DNA of 64,000 nt from Bagarius yarrelli. Its lineage: Eukaryota > Chordata > Actinopteri > Siluriformes > Sisoridae. Below, in pieces: positions 22,466-34,024 of the stretch. Location of the stretch: NCBI GenBank assembly GCA_005784505.1, contig VCAZ01000018.1:917316-981315 (forward strand). Reading direction: 5' to 3'. Both the position numbers and the translations under genes were made by a program. Every line of letters starts with the position of its first letter. The stretch's first letter is position 1. The notes beneath the pieces are model-generated. The model did no database searches. It was not told where the DNA came from and saw only the letters and a program-made list of their open reading frames with translations.

Positions 22466-23063
22466 CTAATATTTTGTGTAAAGGGGTCCCAACAGAGAGG
22501 GAAATGAGCATCTTTCATCATGGATGGATGGATGGATGGATGGATGGATGGATGGATGGATGGATGGGTGGTTAAACCGCTGGATGGATAAATGGATAAA
22601 TGAATAAATAGATAGCTGGAAAAAATAGATAGATAAATTGATGGATAGATCAATGGATGAGTAGATTACTTTGTGGATCAATGGATGGATGTACAGGCAG
22701 ATAGATGGACACATAGTCAGACAGACAGACAGACAGATGGATTACTCTAAATGAAACTGTCCTAGGTTTATTTTGTGTAAAAGGGTCCCAACAGAGGTTG
22801 AAACAGGCATCTTTTATAATGGATGGATAGATGGACAGATAAATAGACGGATGAATAAATTATTGGAAATATGGGTAGGTAGATGGATGGAAAGATGGAT
22901 GAATTAATAAAAAGATAAATAAATTGATAGAAAGATGGATGGGTGGGTGGATAAATTGATAAAGATGGATAGTTATATAGATTGGCAGATTTATTCTGTG
23001 GATCGATAGATGGATGGACGAACACAGTCAGACAGATAGATTACTTTGATTTAACATGGGTTT
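22466..23063. repeat. GGAT-type array in two ~299-bp tandem copies
   Basis: Each copy begins attttgtgtaaa followed by gggtcccaacagag, runs into GGAT/GATA/AATG tetranucleotides (perfect (GGAT)n at 22519-22567 in the first), and ends with cagacagacagat/cagacagatag then gattact. The unique start recurs at 22471 and 22770, and the end at 22741 and 23040: a 299-bp shift. Minus-strand Ser/Ile/His-rich frames here are artefacts. Confidence 0.9.
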
Positions 23064-24778
23064 TGTAATTCTTTCATAGGTAAAGGTTGCACTGGTAAAT
23101 ATAAAATTGAAAAAAGAAATGTTCTTCCAAGTCCAAAAAAAAAAAAAAAAGGAAAAGCCCAAAAGTAAAAATGATGTGATGGAGGAAAAATTGATGCTGT
23201 GACCTTGAAGTCGAAACACTACAGGCGTGACTGCATCCATCTCCTGCCCAGAAGATTGAAACGATACAGAGAGGTTTCGTGTCAGTCAAAAGTCAGAAAA
23301 GAACAAGAAAATCCTGTATTGTCATCTTTGACTTCAAAATCGGTGTCCCAAAAAGGTTTTATCCTCAGCAGGTGGTTTATTTTGCAGGAATAGTGTAGAA
23401 GTGGCTGTTCCCCTAACTTGTCTACTGACTTTTCATGCAATACTTCCACCAGACAGTTCTTTCTATAATGAATTCAAATGGTTTGGTGTTTCAAGTACTT
23501 TGTCCTTGGCTTGTTTTGGTAGCTTCTTGGTCTGTTTGATTTGGTATGCCCGTCTGATGGCTCCTGGTATCTGTCCTCGATTTTCTCATGAGTTCTTGAA
23601 TTTTTCCCCAGATGTCCTCATTTTCATGCGGGTAGCGAGCTCTTCAGAGCCTTCCAGCACTTATTTCTGAAATATGCCCGAGTATTTTGCATGATACTGA
23701 GCGAGTCAGATTCTTTTAAGCATTTGTTGTCTTGTGATACCGAGAAAGGAGGAGGAAGAGAGAAAAAAAAAAACCCTCGGTTAAGACATTATGTACGAAG
23801 GCACTATTTTTACTGCGGAATAGATGGAACTGATGTTCTGGGAATGTTCTGACTTGTATCTGATGCCTGAGATTTAAAGATGATGTTGTGTTTTGGTTAA
23901 TTGAGAAAAAGGGATTCGTTTTCCTTGAGATGTGAGCAATGTCAGCTGGTGGGTCCAGAATTTATTTGATCCAGTTTAAACCAGGACGGATTTGTTCTAC
24001 ATTTGGATGGTTGTTTTATTAAAATGGGTCAAATAGAAAGCAAACCGTCAGAGTTTAAGGAAAAAGTTATTCCGCTATGGGAAAATAATCCTGCTCTCCT
24101 TTGCATGCATAATGAGATGATGGCCTTCCACTTATGGTCATGGACTATTTACCCCACTTAGTCAGATTGCTCATCACCCACCTCTGCACTACCACTGATT
24201 GACCAGAGAAGAGTAACACTAAACCACTCACTCAACAAACATGGTCAATTGCATCTTGAGTTCCCAGTTGGCTGTGACTCCACTGAAAATTGACCTCACA
24301 AATGGTGCTCCTTGTTATGATGTGCCATACGCGTCCCAGACTGTAAATCTTTATTGTCCTGACATTTCTTTACTCTACATGAATGTATATAAGTACCTCT
24401 TGATTGTTTTCTCTTTACGCAGTTGCCTGAAGAATACAATTTTTGTCCCATGTGTATATACAAATTGACAATTCTACATGTTTTCCTTGGAGATTAATTT
24501 GCATTTTTTGCCTAACTGCAATTTGCACATTAAACTAGGGGGGCATGTAGAAGCTGGGATCCTGTGGGACCCAACAAAGGACATCACTGACATTCTCAAA
24601 CATATGGAAGCAGGCAGGTTTTTTTTTTTTTTTTTTTATTCTATTGCAGGTGTTACAGTCGGTCTGCTTACCTGCTACCTAATTTGCTTAATTAGCAAAA
24701 CTGTTATTTGTAAATTAATAACTGTGAATATGTCGTATTAAAACACTTCATTTGACAGCGGTTGGGATTGTGTGCAGT
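23064..24778. other. No recognised feature
   Basis: Unique sequence with an A16 run near 23136 and T17 near 24620. No frame has a recognisable domain. Confidence 0.4.
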
Positions 24779-25530
24779 TATTCCTCGGAAGAGGAATCCT
24801 TGGGAGCAGGCAGAATCTTTCCGAAATCTTTCAGGACATATGCATTGATAGAAGTGATGTTGGCAGGATGTGGCAGACGCCCTTACAATAGCAGAGCAAC
24901 TTACAATATTCCCTGAGCAATTAAGGGTTAAGGGCTACCCAACGAACCTGGGTATAGGCAGTATTGATCAAATTTCCTTCAGGAGCTTAAGGGTGGTATT
25001 TATTCCTCAAGACTGTGATGAATTGATCCACATGTCCATGGTATTAGGCATGAATTGTTAAAGGTTCTTCAGGAGCAGGTGGAATTTTGGGAGAGCTGCT
25101 GGGATTAGTCAGAAATTCCATAGGAGTAGCAATATTGTTCATCATCGCTTTATAAGCTAAAAAAAATGGTCTGGATTGGTTAGAATTCATTTGGCTTGTT
25201 GGTATTTGTCAGAAATTCTACTTCTGATTAATTCCTTGAAGAGCAGGTAGAATTGATTTGAAACTTCTTTGGGACGGGAAAAATTCGAAAGGTGAAGAAT
25301 TAGTCCATTTTTTCGGTAGGATTGGGTGGGATTGATGGAATTCTTATTTAATCTATGTTTTAAATTTGCTCAGAGGACAGGATTAGTTGAATTCTTTTAG
25401 AGGCAGAAGGTTGGTCAAACTTTCGTTGGAAAGTTGTCAGGCTCAGTCAGGAGGATTCCTTAGGAGTCCATGGGTAGATCTCCTCTGAGACGGACAGGGT
25501 TGATCAAATTGTCAACGACTAGCTGGGATT
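24779..25530 (+). repeat. Degenerate minisatellite (unit about 28-35 bp)
   Basis: Phrases such as ccttgggagcaggcagaat, cttcaggagcaggtggaat, gggattagtcagaaattcc, ttccttgaagagcaggtaga and ggattccttaggagtc recur in the same relative order with heavy divergence. A SINE fragment (24864-24955) has inserted into it. By-eye call; a tandem-repeat search would fix the unit. Confidence 0.55.
24864..24955 (-). mobile_element. tRNA-derived SINE fragment
   Basis: ggcagacgcccttacaatag, agcaacttacaatattccct and ctgagcaattaagggttaag match the tail and body in reverse; head missing. Confidence 0.7.
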
Positions 25531-25856
25531 GGTTATTTAAAAAAAAAAAAAAGTTTTTACGCTTTTGTAAAGCCCATCAATCTTTTTATAAGTCATATTT
25601 TATTCATTTATTACTCGTTTCATCCCAGACTGAATAACTACCTCCTGCCACAGGAAAATATCTGAATTAGCCAGATATGCAGACATGATGATGATGATTT
25701 TTTTTAAGTGGTAGTCATGGAAACAGGCTTCAAAACTTGTGGGAGGATAATAATAGGCAGCACTCATGTTACTTACTGGATCATGAGTGAGAGGCACATA
25801 ATCATATTCTAAAACTTGAACACACACACACACGTTTTTTCTATCTGCCTGAAGAT
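25531..25856. other. No recognised feature
   Basis: AT-rich with a short A run and (AC)n at about 25820-25833. Confidence 0.45.
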
Positions 25857-26193
25857 GCCCTGCTACCCCACCCAGCGCAAAACGTGGCAGACATTTGTTC
25901 AATACAATATTGTTCAGTATAAAATATCTACCTAAAGGTCATTCTCCGGTCACTTACCATCCCGAATTCACCCAAAATAGGCTGCTGGTTTGGTTTTTGA
26001 AATGCGAGAAGTTTATATTATAGGCGAGACGTCACCAGCCCTCCTAAACACTCCAAATTTGACCAAATCAGACTCAATCGTTAGTATTTTGTTTCCTTTT
26101 AGTTGTTGCATTTTAGTGCTACTGGCCCAACGAAGCACAAACTATTAAGACTAATTCTGCCACGTTTTGCGTTGGGTTGGGGGGGGGCAGGTG
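25857..26193. mobile_element. Inverted-repeat-bounded element, ~340 bp
   Basis: Left arm (25857-25891) and right arm (26156-26193) are inverted copies sharing cgcaaaacgtggcaga in one strand and its complement in the other, extended by a C/G-rich stretch. The spacer has no coding potential. Terminal-repeat MITE is the simplest reading; no target duplication was identified. Confidence 0.55.
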
Positions 26194-27567
26194 TTTTCTC
26201 TAGCTATTTCCATCCCTCGCTTTATCATCTTCCTCTGTTCCATGTGTGTGATACAACTGCAAGGGATGACGGAAGTATAACTCTGCTGGCGTAAGAGCAG
26301 TGGGAGATATTTGAGCTAAATTAAGTAGTACAGGAAGACTTACAGCGCTAATGTGAATATAAAATGAAGTTCATTAGTGAAAACCGGCTCCTTTATTCTT
26401 TCTTGATTTGCATAAGAATGAATTTGGGTGTCTCGAAGGATGTGCATGTCTGAACGTGCCTTTTTATCTTCCGGCTTGCAGGTTCCGATTGGTGGGAATA
26501 GGAATAAACGCAGCCGAAAATCACAGGTTCATAACATGTAACATACCAGTTCTAAAACATTATTGCTTTAATAGTAATGTTTTTACCAAGGACGCATGAA
26601 GACCCAACGCTTCTCATTTCTACTAAAAAATTTGTGACCTTGATAGTTTGATTTAAAAAGCGCAGATCGACCGAGAGGCTAAATTTCCTGTCGCAACCCA
26701 AAAGAAATGTTTAAAAAAAAAAAGCGAACCCTCTGCCAGACTCAAAGATCTGCGTAATGCTTTGATGAAATATGCATCATAACGAGTCTGTCGAAGTGCA
26801 AGTAAAAATGTTGACAGCAAAGCACTTCAGAAACTTTGCACCGCTGATGAAATGTGTCCTTGCAGGAAGTCTTGCTTAAACGAGTGCAGGAAAATATGCA
26901 TTTTTTTTTTTTTTTTTTAATAAAGTGTCAAAACTTATGGCCTTCAGTTGCACTATCAGGTTTTAGTTATGGTTTTGGCTCGATGCATTTATTTAATAAA
27001 TTAATATGATCCGATCAATTGACTTATCAAAAAATCTTTTGACAGTTTAAAAGGCTAGTATGGCCATCTATAAAAATATATGTTATTAAAACATCGTTAT
27101 TTATAATTAGTCCTACTCTAGATTTTAAAGGAGATCAATATTTTTTTACAGGTTCTAAATGATGACAAAATAACGTCATCGCAATCATCAAAGAACTTGT
27201 CGCATGCAACAAAATGCCAAATAATCCAATATACATCGAACTGTAAAATGGTTCATGCAGGTTTTTACAAACATACAAATTGTAACTGGTACTAGCACAA
27301 GCCCCGCCCCCTCCACCAAATACTCCTGAGAAAGTCATTAGGTCCCTCCAGATTTCCCCAATTTTCTAATTTTCTAACCCTTCAGTGATAGCTTAAATAC
27401 CACTAAACATTATTACCACACTTACCTTTATGCTAGCTTATAGGTAAGTTTCTTTATCTAGTTCTAAATTAGGACTTCTAGATCCAAGCTTCTAGTCAAA
27501 GCTGTAGGACAAAATACCCTAAAAAGACCTCCAGGTGATTCAAGATTCCAAGCGTTTGTAGTTTGAG
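26194..27567. other. No recognised feature
   Basis: Unique sequence with a T18 run near 26900. tgatttgcataagaatgaat at about 26405 contains an octamer-like ATTTGCAT. An AG|GTAAGT string occurs at 27442-27449 behind only a moderate pyrimidine tract. Confidence 0.35.
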
Positions 27568-28362
27568 CATTGAGGAAGCAAGTTTTCTCTGTACAATGAA
27601 ATTCCTATTTTGCTGTCCACAGTGAATGCCGGGGGGGAAAAAAAAAACCCAAACACAGAAATACAAATACTAACATAATTAAGAAAATAAAACAGAATGA
27701 AAGTATAAATAAAGTAAAGTAGACTAAACAGTGGGGGGGGGAGGTATGTACAATATTATTAATTATGTGCAAAAGCAAAATAGCAGCTGTAAATGATAAA
27801 ACAAAGCAGCAGTAGATTGACAATGTGCGAATTAGTGCAACTGTTATATTTATAGAGGCGACACATATAATAGCAGCAGTAAACTGTAAACGTTATCAAT
27901 GTGCAATGTGAGGTAGGTGTGATTTTACAGATGTCTTCTGCCTATCTGTTTAAAAGTCTGCTGGCCAAAGGGGAAAAAATGGAATCCTTTAATCTGGAGG
28001 TCCTGCATTTCACACTCCTGTACCTCCGTCCTGAGGGTAGGAGTGTGAATAGTCCATGCTGGGGATGGCTGGGGTCTTTTAGGATGGAGGGAGCACTTCC
28101 CAACTCAAACTTCCTCAACCTCCTCAGGAAGTATAGCCGTTGTTGTGCCGTCTTAACCAGTTGTGTGGCGTTGAGTGTCCGTGTGAGGTCCTAGCTGATG
28201 TGGACCCCCAAGTATTTAAAGCTGCTCACCCTTTCCACTTCAAGCTCTCGGATGAACGGTGGCTGATATTCTTCTCTTCTTCCTCATGTCCACTATCATC
28301 TCCTTTGTCTTGTCCATGTCAAAAAATTGGCCACCTCCCTCCTGTATGCCGCTTCATGACTG
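27568..28362 (-). pseudogene. LINE 3' end and reverse-transcriptase C-terminal relic (Rex/L2/CR1-like)
   Basis: The complement, read from 28362 leftwards, encodes decayed pieces of a fish non-LTR polyprotein in several frames: AAYRREVAN, KTKEMIVDMRKK, VERVSSFKYLGVHIS, then a stop, TAQQRLYFLRRLRKF, and at the C-terminus LPSGRRYRSV followed by a natural stop at about 27942. Beyond it, 27568-27941 looks like the 3' untranslated region, including gacagcaaaataggaatttc on the minus strand. At least one frameshift, one in-frame stop and a deletion before KTKE make it non-functional; the FADD catalytic block is not present. Confidence 0.85.
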
Positions 28363-29055
28363 ACTGGGTGTAGTCCTACTCTAAGATGTTTTCCGTAGTA
28401 AACGCTTCTTCGTGCGTGATTGTTTGTCATAGCTGTTTGATATTCTCAATGATGCGACAAATTGTCCCTGTTTTGCATTACAGCCGAAGCAGAAAGATGG
28501 CTTTATGAGCCATTTTATAGAGGAACCTAATAAGACCAGAGTGCTTTCAGACGTCTCATAAACAGGCAAAGGCTCAGCGGCGATTCTAATGACTTCAAGA
28601 AGATATATTCCAACTCTTTATTTCCTGCGTCCAGATGTTGTGATATTTCTTAATGCTAACTTGTAAAGGATTTATTATCGACTGAAAAGAAATAAAACAA
28701 AAATAGGGAAAAGGAAAATGTGACTATTTTTAGCGAATACAACATAGCAAAAAAAAAAAATTCAACAACAGAAAATGAAAATTAACAATGTAATCGTAAA
28801 ACCACATAAATATAAAACACTGTTTATAATTCAAAAAAAAAAACTGAAATAAATGTCCAAAGTTTTTATTAAAATGTAGATCATTGTTAAAAAGTTGGAT
28901 GTTTATTAATAAAAAAATTATTTTAGAGTTCTTAAAACAAATGAATGATGTAAGCAATGAAATTTAAACTAAATATACAATAATTCTACCAAGTTAGCTA
29001 GCTAAACAATGAACTCTTAGCTAGCAGCTTGCTTGCTGTAACGGTTTTGATCAAA
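28363..29055. other. No gene; candidate conserved element at the left
   Basis: 28385-28625 is unique, moderately GC-balanced sequence between AT-rich flanks (see findings). The rest is A-rich with no feature. Confidence 0.3.
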
Positions 29056-29140
29056 GGCCCAACATTGGCAGCTTGGTGGTGCTGAAGCTTTGAACCTTGA
29101 TCTCCTGATTAACAACCCAGAGCCCTAACAGATATTCATT
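29056..29140 (-). mobile_element. tRNA-derived SINE head fragment
   Basis: ggcagcttggtggtgctgaa, gaaccttgatctcctgatta and acccagagccctaaca are the complement of the head region of the tRNA-derived SINE. Confidence 0.6.
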
Positions 29141-30254
29141 GTTTTAAATTCTTTTATTTTGCAGAATAAGTTCACAGAAGTCTAGAGTCCTACAAGATGC
29201 TATAGCTGTTATCTAAAGAAATAAATACACGAAAGCTAGCTAAACAAGCAACTTTTTAGCTAGCTGCATTGCTTGGCAAAATGCACTGCATTCATTTATC
29301 TGTTAGCTCACAGGTGTCCTCCTGTTATTACTTTCTTTGTTTTTCTTGTCTCAACATTCTTATTTTCACTTAGCACTTAACCCTTTCCACGAGCGCTGTA
29401 CTTAAGTCAGTGTTGGGTTTTACTTAGTCTAATCTTGTTAAAAGAATTTTAACAAAATAGCACGTTTGCTTGATTTTTTTGTTAATTTCGTCGAATTTGA
29501 TTAAATACAAAATAAAAAAAAAAAACATCTTGGGGTACCAATTACAGTCCAGAAGCCTATGTCTTTTTTTCTGGTTTGAGAGAAAGGTGTGTAAGTATGT
29601 GTGTGTGTGTGTAGTGAACACATCATACATCACACACTCCAAAGAGCTTCTGCTGCACAGCTTGTAGATCATGGCAGTGTTCCTCCGAGTGTGTCATCGT
29701 GTCACATTTATTCAGTGAGCTGGAGTCTGTGTGGAACAGCTCTGCTGGATAAAGAGATTTGCAGCACTGCTTGCTCGAAAAGAGAAAGAGAGAGAGAGAG
29801 CGAGAGCGAGAGAGGGAACGAGACAGAAAAAGAAGTAAACAAGTATATAAGAGCTGGCTATGTAACGATTCCAATTTTTTTCTGTCTTTCATAAAGCAGG
29901 AAATCATTGTGTCAACACTGACAAACCTGCATAGTTAAACACAGTGGGGTCGGGGGGGGGTGGGGGGTGGAGGATTGGTCTCTAAAGAATCTGAAGCTTC
30001 AGTCAATAGCGAGCACTTCATTTTGAAAGTTATGAAGCATCGTAAACAAAGCCCTGGGTAATTAGCAGGAAATAAAGACATCTCGTACGTCGGGAATTAC
30101 AGATCAAAGGACACGAGTGACTCGGAATACCGATCCATCCCAGGCATCAGCATGAATAATGCATCATCTTATCGATTAGCCCGCTGTGTCCGTCTAGGTA
30201 AACTTGGACCAAAGCTTTTAGCACCCCGCCATCACCTGCGTCTGTTTATATTTT
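29141..30254. other. No gene; AG repeat and candidate conserved element
   Basis: An AG/CGAG simple repeat spans 29777-29823 and a G-rich run lies at 29945-29970. 29990-30215 is unique sequence flagged as a candidate conserved element. Confidence 0.35.
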
Positions 30255-31090
30255 TTTTGGAACGTACTATTCCAGATGTAGTCACACTTTTTTTTTTTTT
30301 TTTATAATAATCAACACATTATGAAAAAACTTTCCACTAGATTGGGTCTGGATTTGATCATTCAGTTCCGATAGTATTAGTTAGATTAGACACTAATGTT
30401 AAGGTGAGGAGGTCTACAAATATGTGTGTATGTATGTATATAATTATATTATATCTATTAATATATAACATTATATAACATTTTTATTTCAAAATATTGT
30501 TTATAAAAAAGTTATAACAGGGTTATATAGGAATATCAATGGAGTAAGTTTTATCAGAGCAATCAGTGTAATAAAACTGGTATAACACAGTAATATCAGT
30601 ATAGTAAGATGGCTGTACTTGTGTAATATCAGTGATATAACACAGTCTATCAGCATCCCATCAGCAAATAATGAGGTTATTAATAGTCAAAGTGGTCTAA
30701 TAAGAGGTTTGTATAAGTGATATTGATGTAATACTATAAAATACAATTTTCTATCACATTGAAAAATAAAATTGTGTTTATTAATGAGTATAACATGGTT
30801 GTAATAATGGAATAAGATTTATTAGAGCGATCGGTGTAATAAAACTGTTATAACAGAGTAATACCAGTGTTATAACACTGATATTACACCAATACAGCAC
30901 TTCTATCACCTTTTTATAATTACGGTTTACCAGCGTATCAGTAAATAGGGTTATTAGATTAAAAGTGGTCTAATAAGCGGTTTGATGTAATAATTTTAGG
31001 TCCTACTAAGACTGAAGGTTCAGTCGAGATTACAGTTCAACCCAAAGGAGTCAAGACATAAGAGTTCTTCTACACCAATCAGAACACAGC
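30255..31090 (-). pseudogene. Tc1-like transposase relic split by an AT-rich insert
   Basis: 30255-30420 (ccagatgtagtcacact, ctttccactagattgggtct, gattagacactaatgttaag, gtgaggaggtct) and 31003-31090 (acagttcaacccaaaggagt, agagttcttctacaccaatc) match, in order, the minus-strand C-terminal transposase relics at 41420 and 62545. The intervening ~580 bp does not belong to the element, so it is probably a later insertion. Confidence 0.6.
30490..30998. repeat. AT-rich insert with ~270-bp tandem duplication
   Basis: Copy 1 (~30500-30735) and copy 2 (~30770-30995) share, in order, cagtgtaataaaactg, ataacacagtaata/ataacagagtaata and agtggtctaataag. Measured shifts are 268 bp at agcaatcagtg/agcgatcggtg and 273 bp at agtggtctaataag. 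Confidence 0.75.
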
Positions 31091-31529
31091 ACAGTAATCC
31101 AAAATGTAAGCAATAGAATAGCCACGTTAATAGTTAGTTTTAGCGTTAAATATTATGATTCTGTGGATTATAATGTCATTAAACAGTCTGGACATCTTTC
31201 TATATAAATATATATTATTCCAATTAAAGGGAGAAATATATCTGGAATATCTTTAAACAGATTGTCTGCTGCTCCATGACAAAGACGAGTCAATCTTGTC
31301 TCAATAGCAAGGAGATTTACAGCTCCAAATAATTTTCTGTGAAATAGGATCTGAGGTAAATAATACAATTAGCTCGCTAAACACTGACATTAGTGTAGTC
31401 AGCAATTACAGGGATGAATTATAGGCTTAGGCTATGATTAATTGACTTTCAGTGTAATATATAGGGAGTAAGCTCCTGTTATCGGTCTGGAGTTTGCCAA
31501 CAATTATATTCCCCTTTTCTAAAGAAAAC
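31091..31529. other. No recognised feature
   Basis: Unique AT-rich interval. Confidence 0.4.
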
Positions 31530-32015
31530 ACACCTAAATCCATTGTCTTTGATTGCTAATCTGACATGTTTGAAATTACAGCTGATTAAAGGCTGTTCCG
31601 ATCAGTTTTTCCGATTAATTTCAGTGTGACTTGTCTTACAAAGTCCGTCAAACCAATAGAAACATGATGACGCAATTAGCATGACAACCTCAAACCGCTT
31701 CGGGAAAATGTGGAAAGAGTCCCGTGGACAGAACAGCAAGAATGAAAACTTAAAAGTTAAAAGAAGTGTTTATATGAAATGATGTCGCCTCTATTATTTG
31801 CTAGCTACCGTTTAGCAAGAGAGATGCGGGTTACTGAATGTCTTATGGATTAGATGATGTAAATCTCTGGACGGGTCTTTTTGTGTGCATCCATTTTTGA
31901 TGCATCTTGCCTGGTGTACAGTTTGACATTATGCCAACTGAGATTCTACACTGTGACCTGGGGATCGTGTTCGTACAGTCTGACGAACAACAAAGGACTA
32001 TTAAAAAATCGCACA
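31530..32015 (+). mobile_element. Family X interspersed repeat, second long copy
   Basis: Matches 1410-1975 in order: ccattgtctttgat, tagctaccgtttagcaagag, gatgatgtaaatctctgg, ttgacattatgcc and cgtacagtctgac. The middle portion differs by insertions and deletions. Confidence 0.6.
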
Positions 32016-32160
32016 GTAAAAACTGATGAAACGATTTCTTGAACAGGATATGAAGGAAGTCCGACTTGGTAATGCAATAAATGAGTCGTACTGCAATATA
32101 TGATGGGCAGAGCCATATTTTATGGAGTAAGTAGCCCTTATTTTTATTATTATTATACTT

Positions 32161-32205
32161 CTCTGGCATTTGGCAGATGCACTTTTTCAGAGCGACGTAC
32201 AATTA
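32161..32205 (-). mobile_element. tRNA-derived SINE tail fragment
   Basis: tggcatttggcagatgcact and cagagcgacgtac are the complement of the SINE tail. It abuts the foldback element at 32218. Confidence 0.65.
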
Positions 32206-32217
32206 AACACTTTCAAC

Positions 32218-32510
32218 AAAAAAATTGCCAACATCATCAGACGCAGTAGCTCTACTGCGCTCCATCAGACTCATTCGTTCAATATGTCTAGCCAATGATT
32301 GCTGATCAGTAGATCAATTTTAAGCGCCACCAAGCTGACCCTTTTAACCAATTTAACAAAGCAGAGTCAGCTTGGTGCCGCTAAAAATTGATCTACTGAT
32401 CAGCAATCATTGGCTAGATATATTGAACAAATCAGCTTCTTACTTTGAGTCTGATTGAGAGCAGTAGAGCTACTGTGTGTAAAAGTGTTGGCAATTTTTT
32501 TTTTTTTTAA
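32218..32510. mobile_element. Long foldback element, arms of about 120-140 bp
   Basis: Left arm 32218-32339 and right arm 32366-32510 are inverted copies with small indels: both hold attggctaga on one strand with tctagccaat on the other, tgatcagtagatcaatttt and its complement, and aaaaaaattgccaac at the outer ends. The loop is about 26 bp. Such palindromes are typical of foldback MITEs. A transcript would form a long near-perfect stem. Confidence 0.85.
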
Positions 32511-32519
32511 CCATATTCC

Positions 32520-32685
32520 TTGTAGTAAAGATGTTTGACTGCTGATCGAAACATCATAGAAAGTTCAATTCCCAGCACCACCAAGCTGCAAATGCTGGAC
32601 TCCTACGCAAGGTCCTTAACCCTCACTTGCTCAGTTGGATTAAAATGAGATCATCTGATAAAATGTCAAATGTCAAAAATGTACA
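32520..32685 (+). mobile_element. tRNA-derived SINE
   Basis: Degenerate head, then ttcaattcccagcaccacca (B box), agctgcaaatgctggact, ccttaaccctcacttgctca and a decayed tail. Lies just right of the foldback and opposite in orientation to the fragment at 32161. Confidence 0.7.
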
Positions 32686-32692
32686 CTACTCC

Positions 32693-32870
32693 ATTCTATC
32701 AGTGGCGGGAGGGGCATTTGCTAGCTGGACCTTCAGTGTGGATTTACCCGACTGTTACACCTCTTAATACTCCCACTATCACATCACAATTATAGAAACA
32801 CACCAATACTAAACAAACACACAATATATCACACAACATGGAATTACAGACAGAGAGACATTTCACATAT
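32693..32870 (-). mobile_element. Family Y interspersed repeat, minus copy
   Basis: Inverse of 61425-61590: tcagtggcgggaggggcatt, cttcagtgtggatttacccg, ttaatactcccactatcaca, caccaatactaaacaaacac. Unclassified. Confidence 0.6.
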
Positions 32871-34024
32871 TGAGGATAAAGACCATTTTTTATCAAATTA
32901 AGGAACCCTGTTAAGACTCACTGATCGGATGGACAAACAAAATCATTCAGGGAATCGATTCACCGAATCAAATGAATCAAAATCGATGTCTAGACTCTTG
33001 TTTTCCTTTATCAGCTTCATCTGCGTGAGCTTGAACTGTATCTCAAGTATAGCTAATAAAAGAACATTAATAAATCTCTTCCTCTCGTATACACACACCA
33101 TCACGGTTTCCTTTGCGGTATTATACAGCAAGTCGAGGAATTTTTTTTCTATGCGGCAAACACTGAATCAACACCAGCCCGTATTCTACTTTTAAAGCGC
33201 CGGCCCCTTGGTAAATAATTGCTAGAAAAAAAAACTGTAATGTTCCAGTATAATGAACTCTTACAGTCTGTGCCGGCTGGCGGCAAACATGATTACATTA
33301 TACACCTTTTTCATAACACACACACACACACACACAGTCTGTTCTTAAAAAATAAATAAGCCCAGCTCACGCAAGAAAGCGTCAATGCCTGAGCAACATC
33401 GATTTATAGTAGTTTGGTGAAAACTCCTTTATAATGCTAAATTTCTTATTTGTGTAGAAAGCGAAAGGGGTAATAAAGGGGTAAATGAGGAAGAGGAGCT
33501 AGTTGATGAATGAAGTCATAAAGAAAGTGTAATAATTGCATAATAGTGTCTCAGCGACATGGAAGAAGTTATTTTCTTCTTTTTTTTTAACAGCTGCAGT
33601 AGTTTGGGGGAAAATTATCCATTAATATGTGGAGACACCAACAACAAAAAAAAAGGCCTGCGACTGTATATCTGGAAAAATTAAAAAAAAAAAAAAAAAA
33701 AAAAGAACCAAAGTAACGATACTGCGTCTGTGAACGATTGTAGATGATCATTTGTTTATCTGTAAACCAACTAAACACACACAAGCTTTAATGTTAAGCA
33801 TGAACTATTAGGGATTAGTAACAGTTCTGTAAATTTGGAGTGGTGGCGCTGTAGTCGTAACCCGTATCTTCTAAGTCGAGTCTGTTTGATCAAAGGACAA
33901 ATTGCAAAATAATCCACAAAGAACATCATCATCATCTGCTGGAAATTGTCCCTAATGCTTGGTCATTTAGCGTGTTCGCTAATGCTAGCCATTCATCTAT
34001 TCATTTTTTTTTTTTTTTCTCTTC
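32871..34024. other. No recognised feature
   Basis: Unique AT-rich DNA with (AC)n at 33317-33338 and an A run near 33690. No gene supported. Confidence 0.4.
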
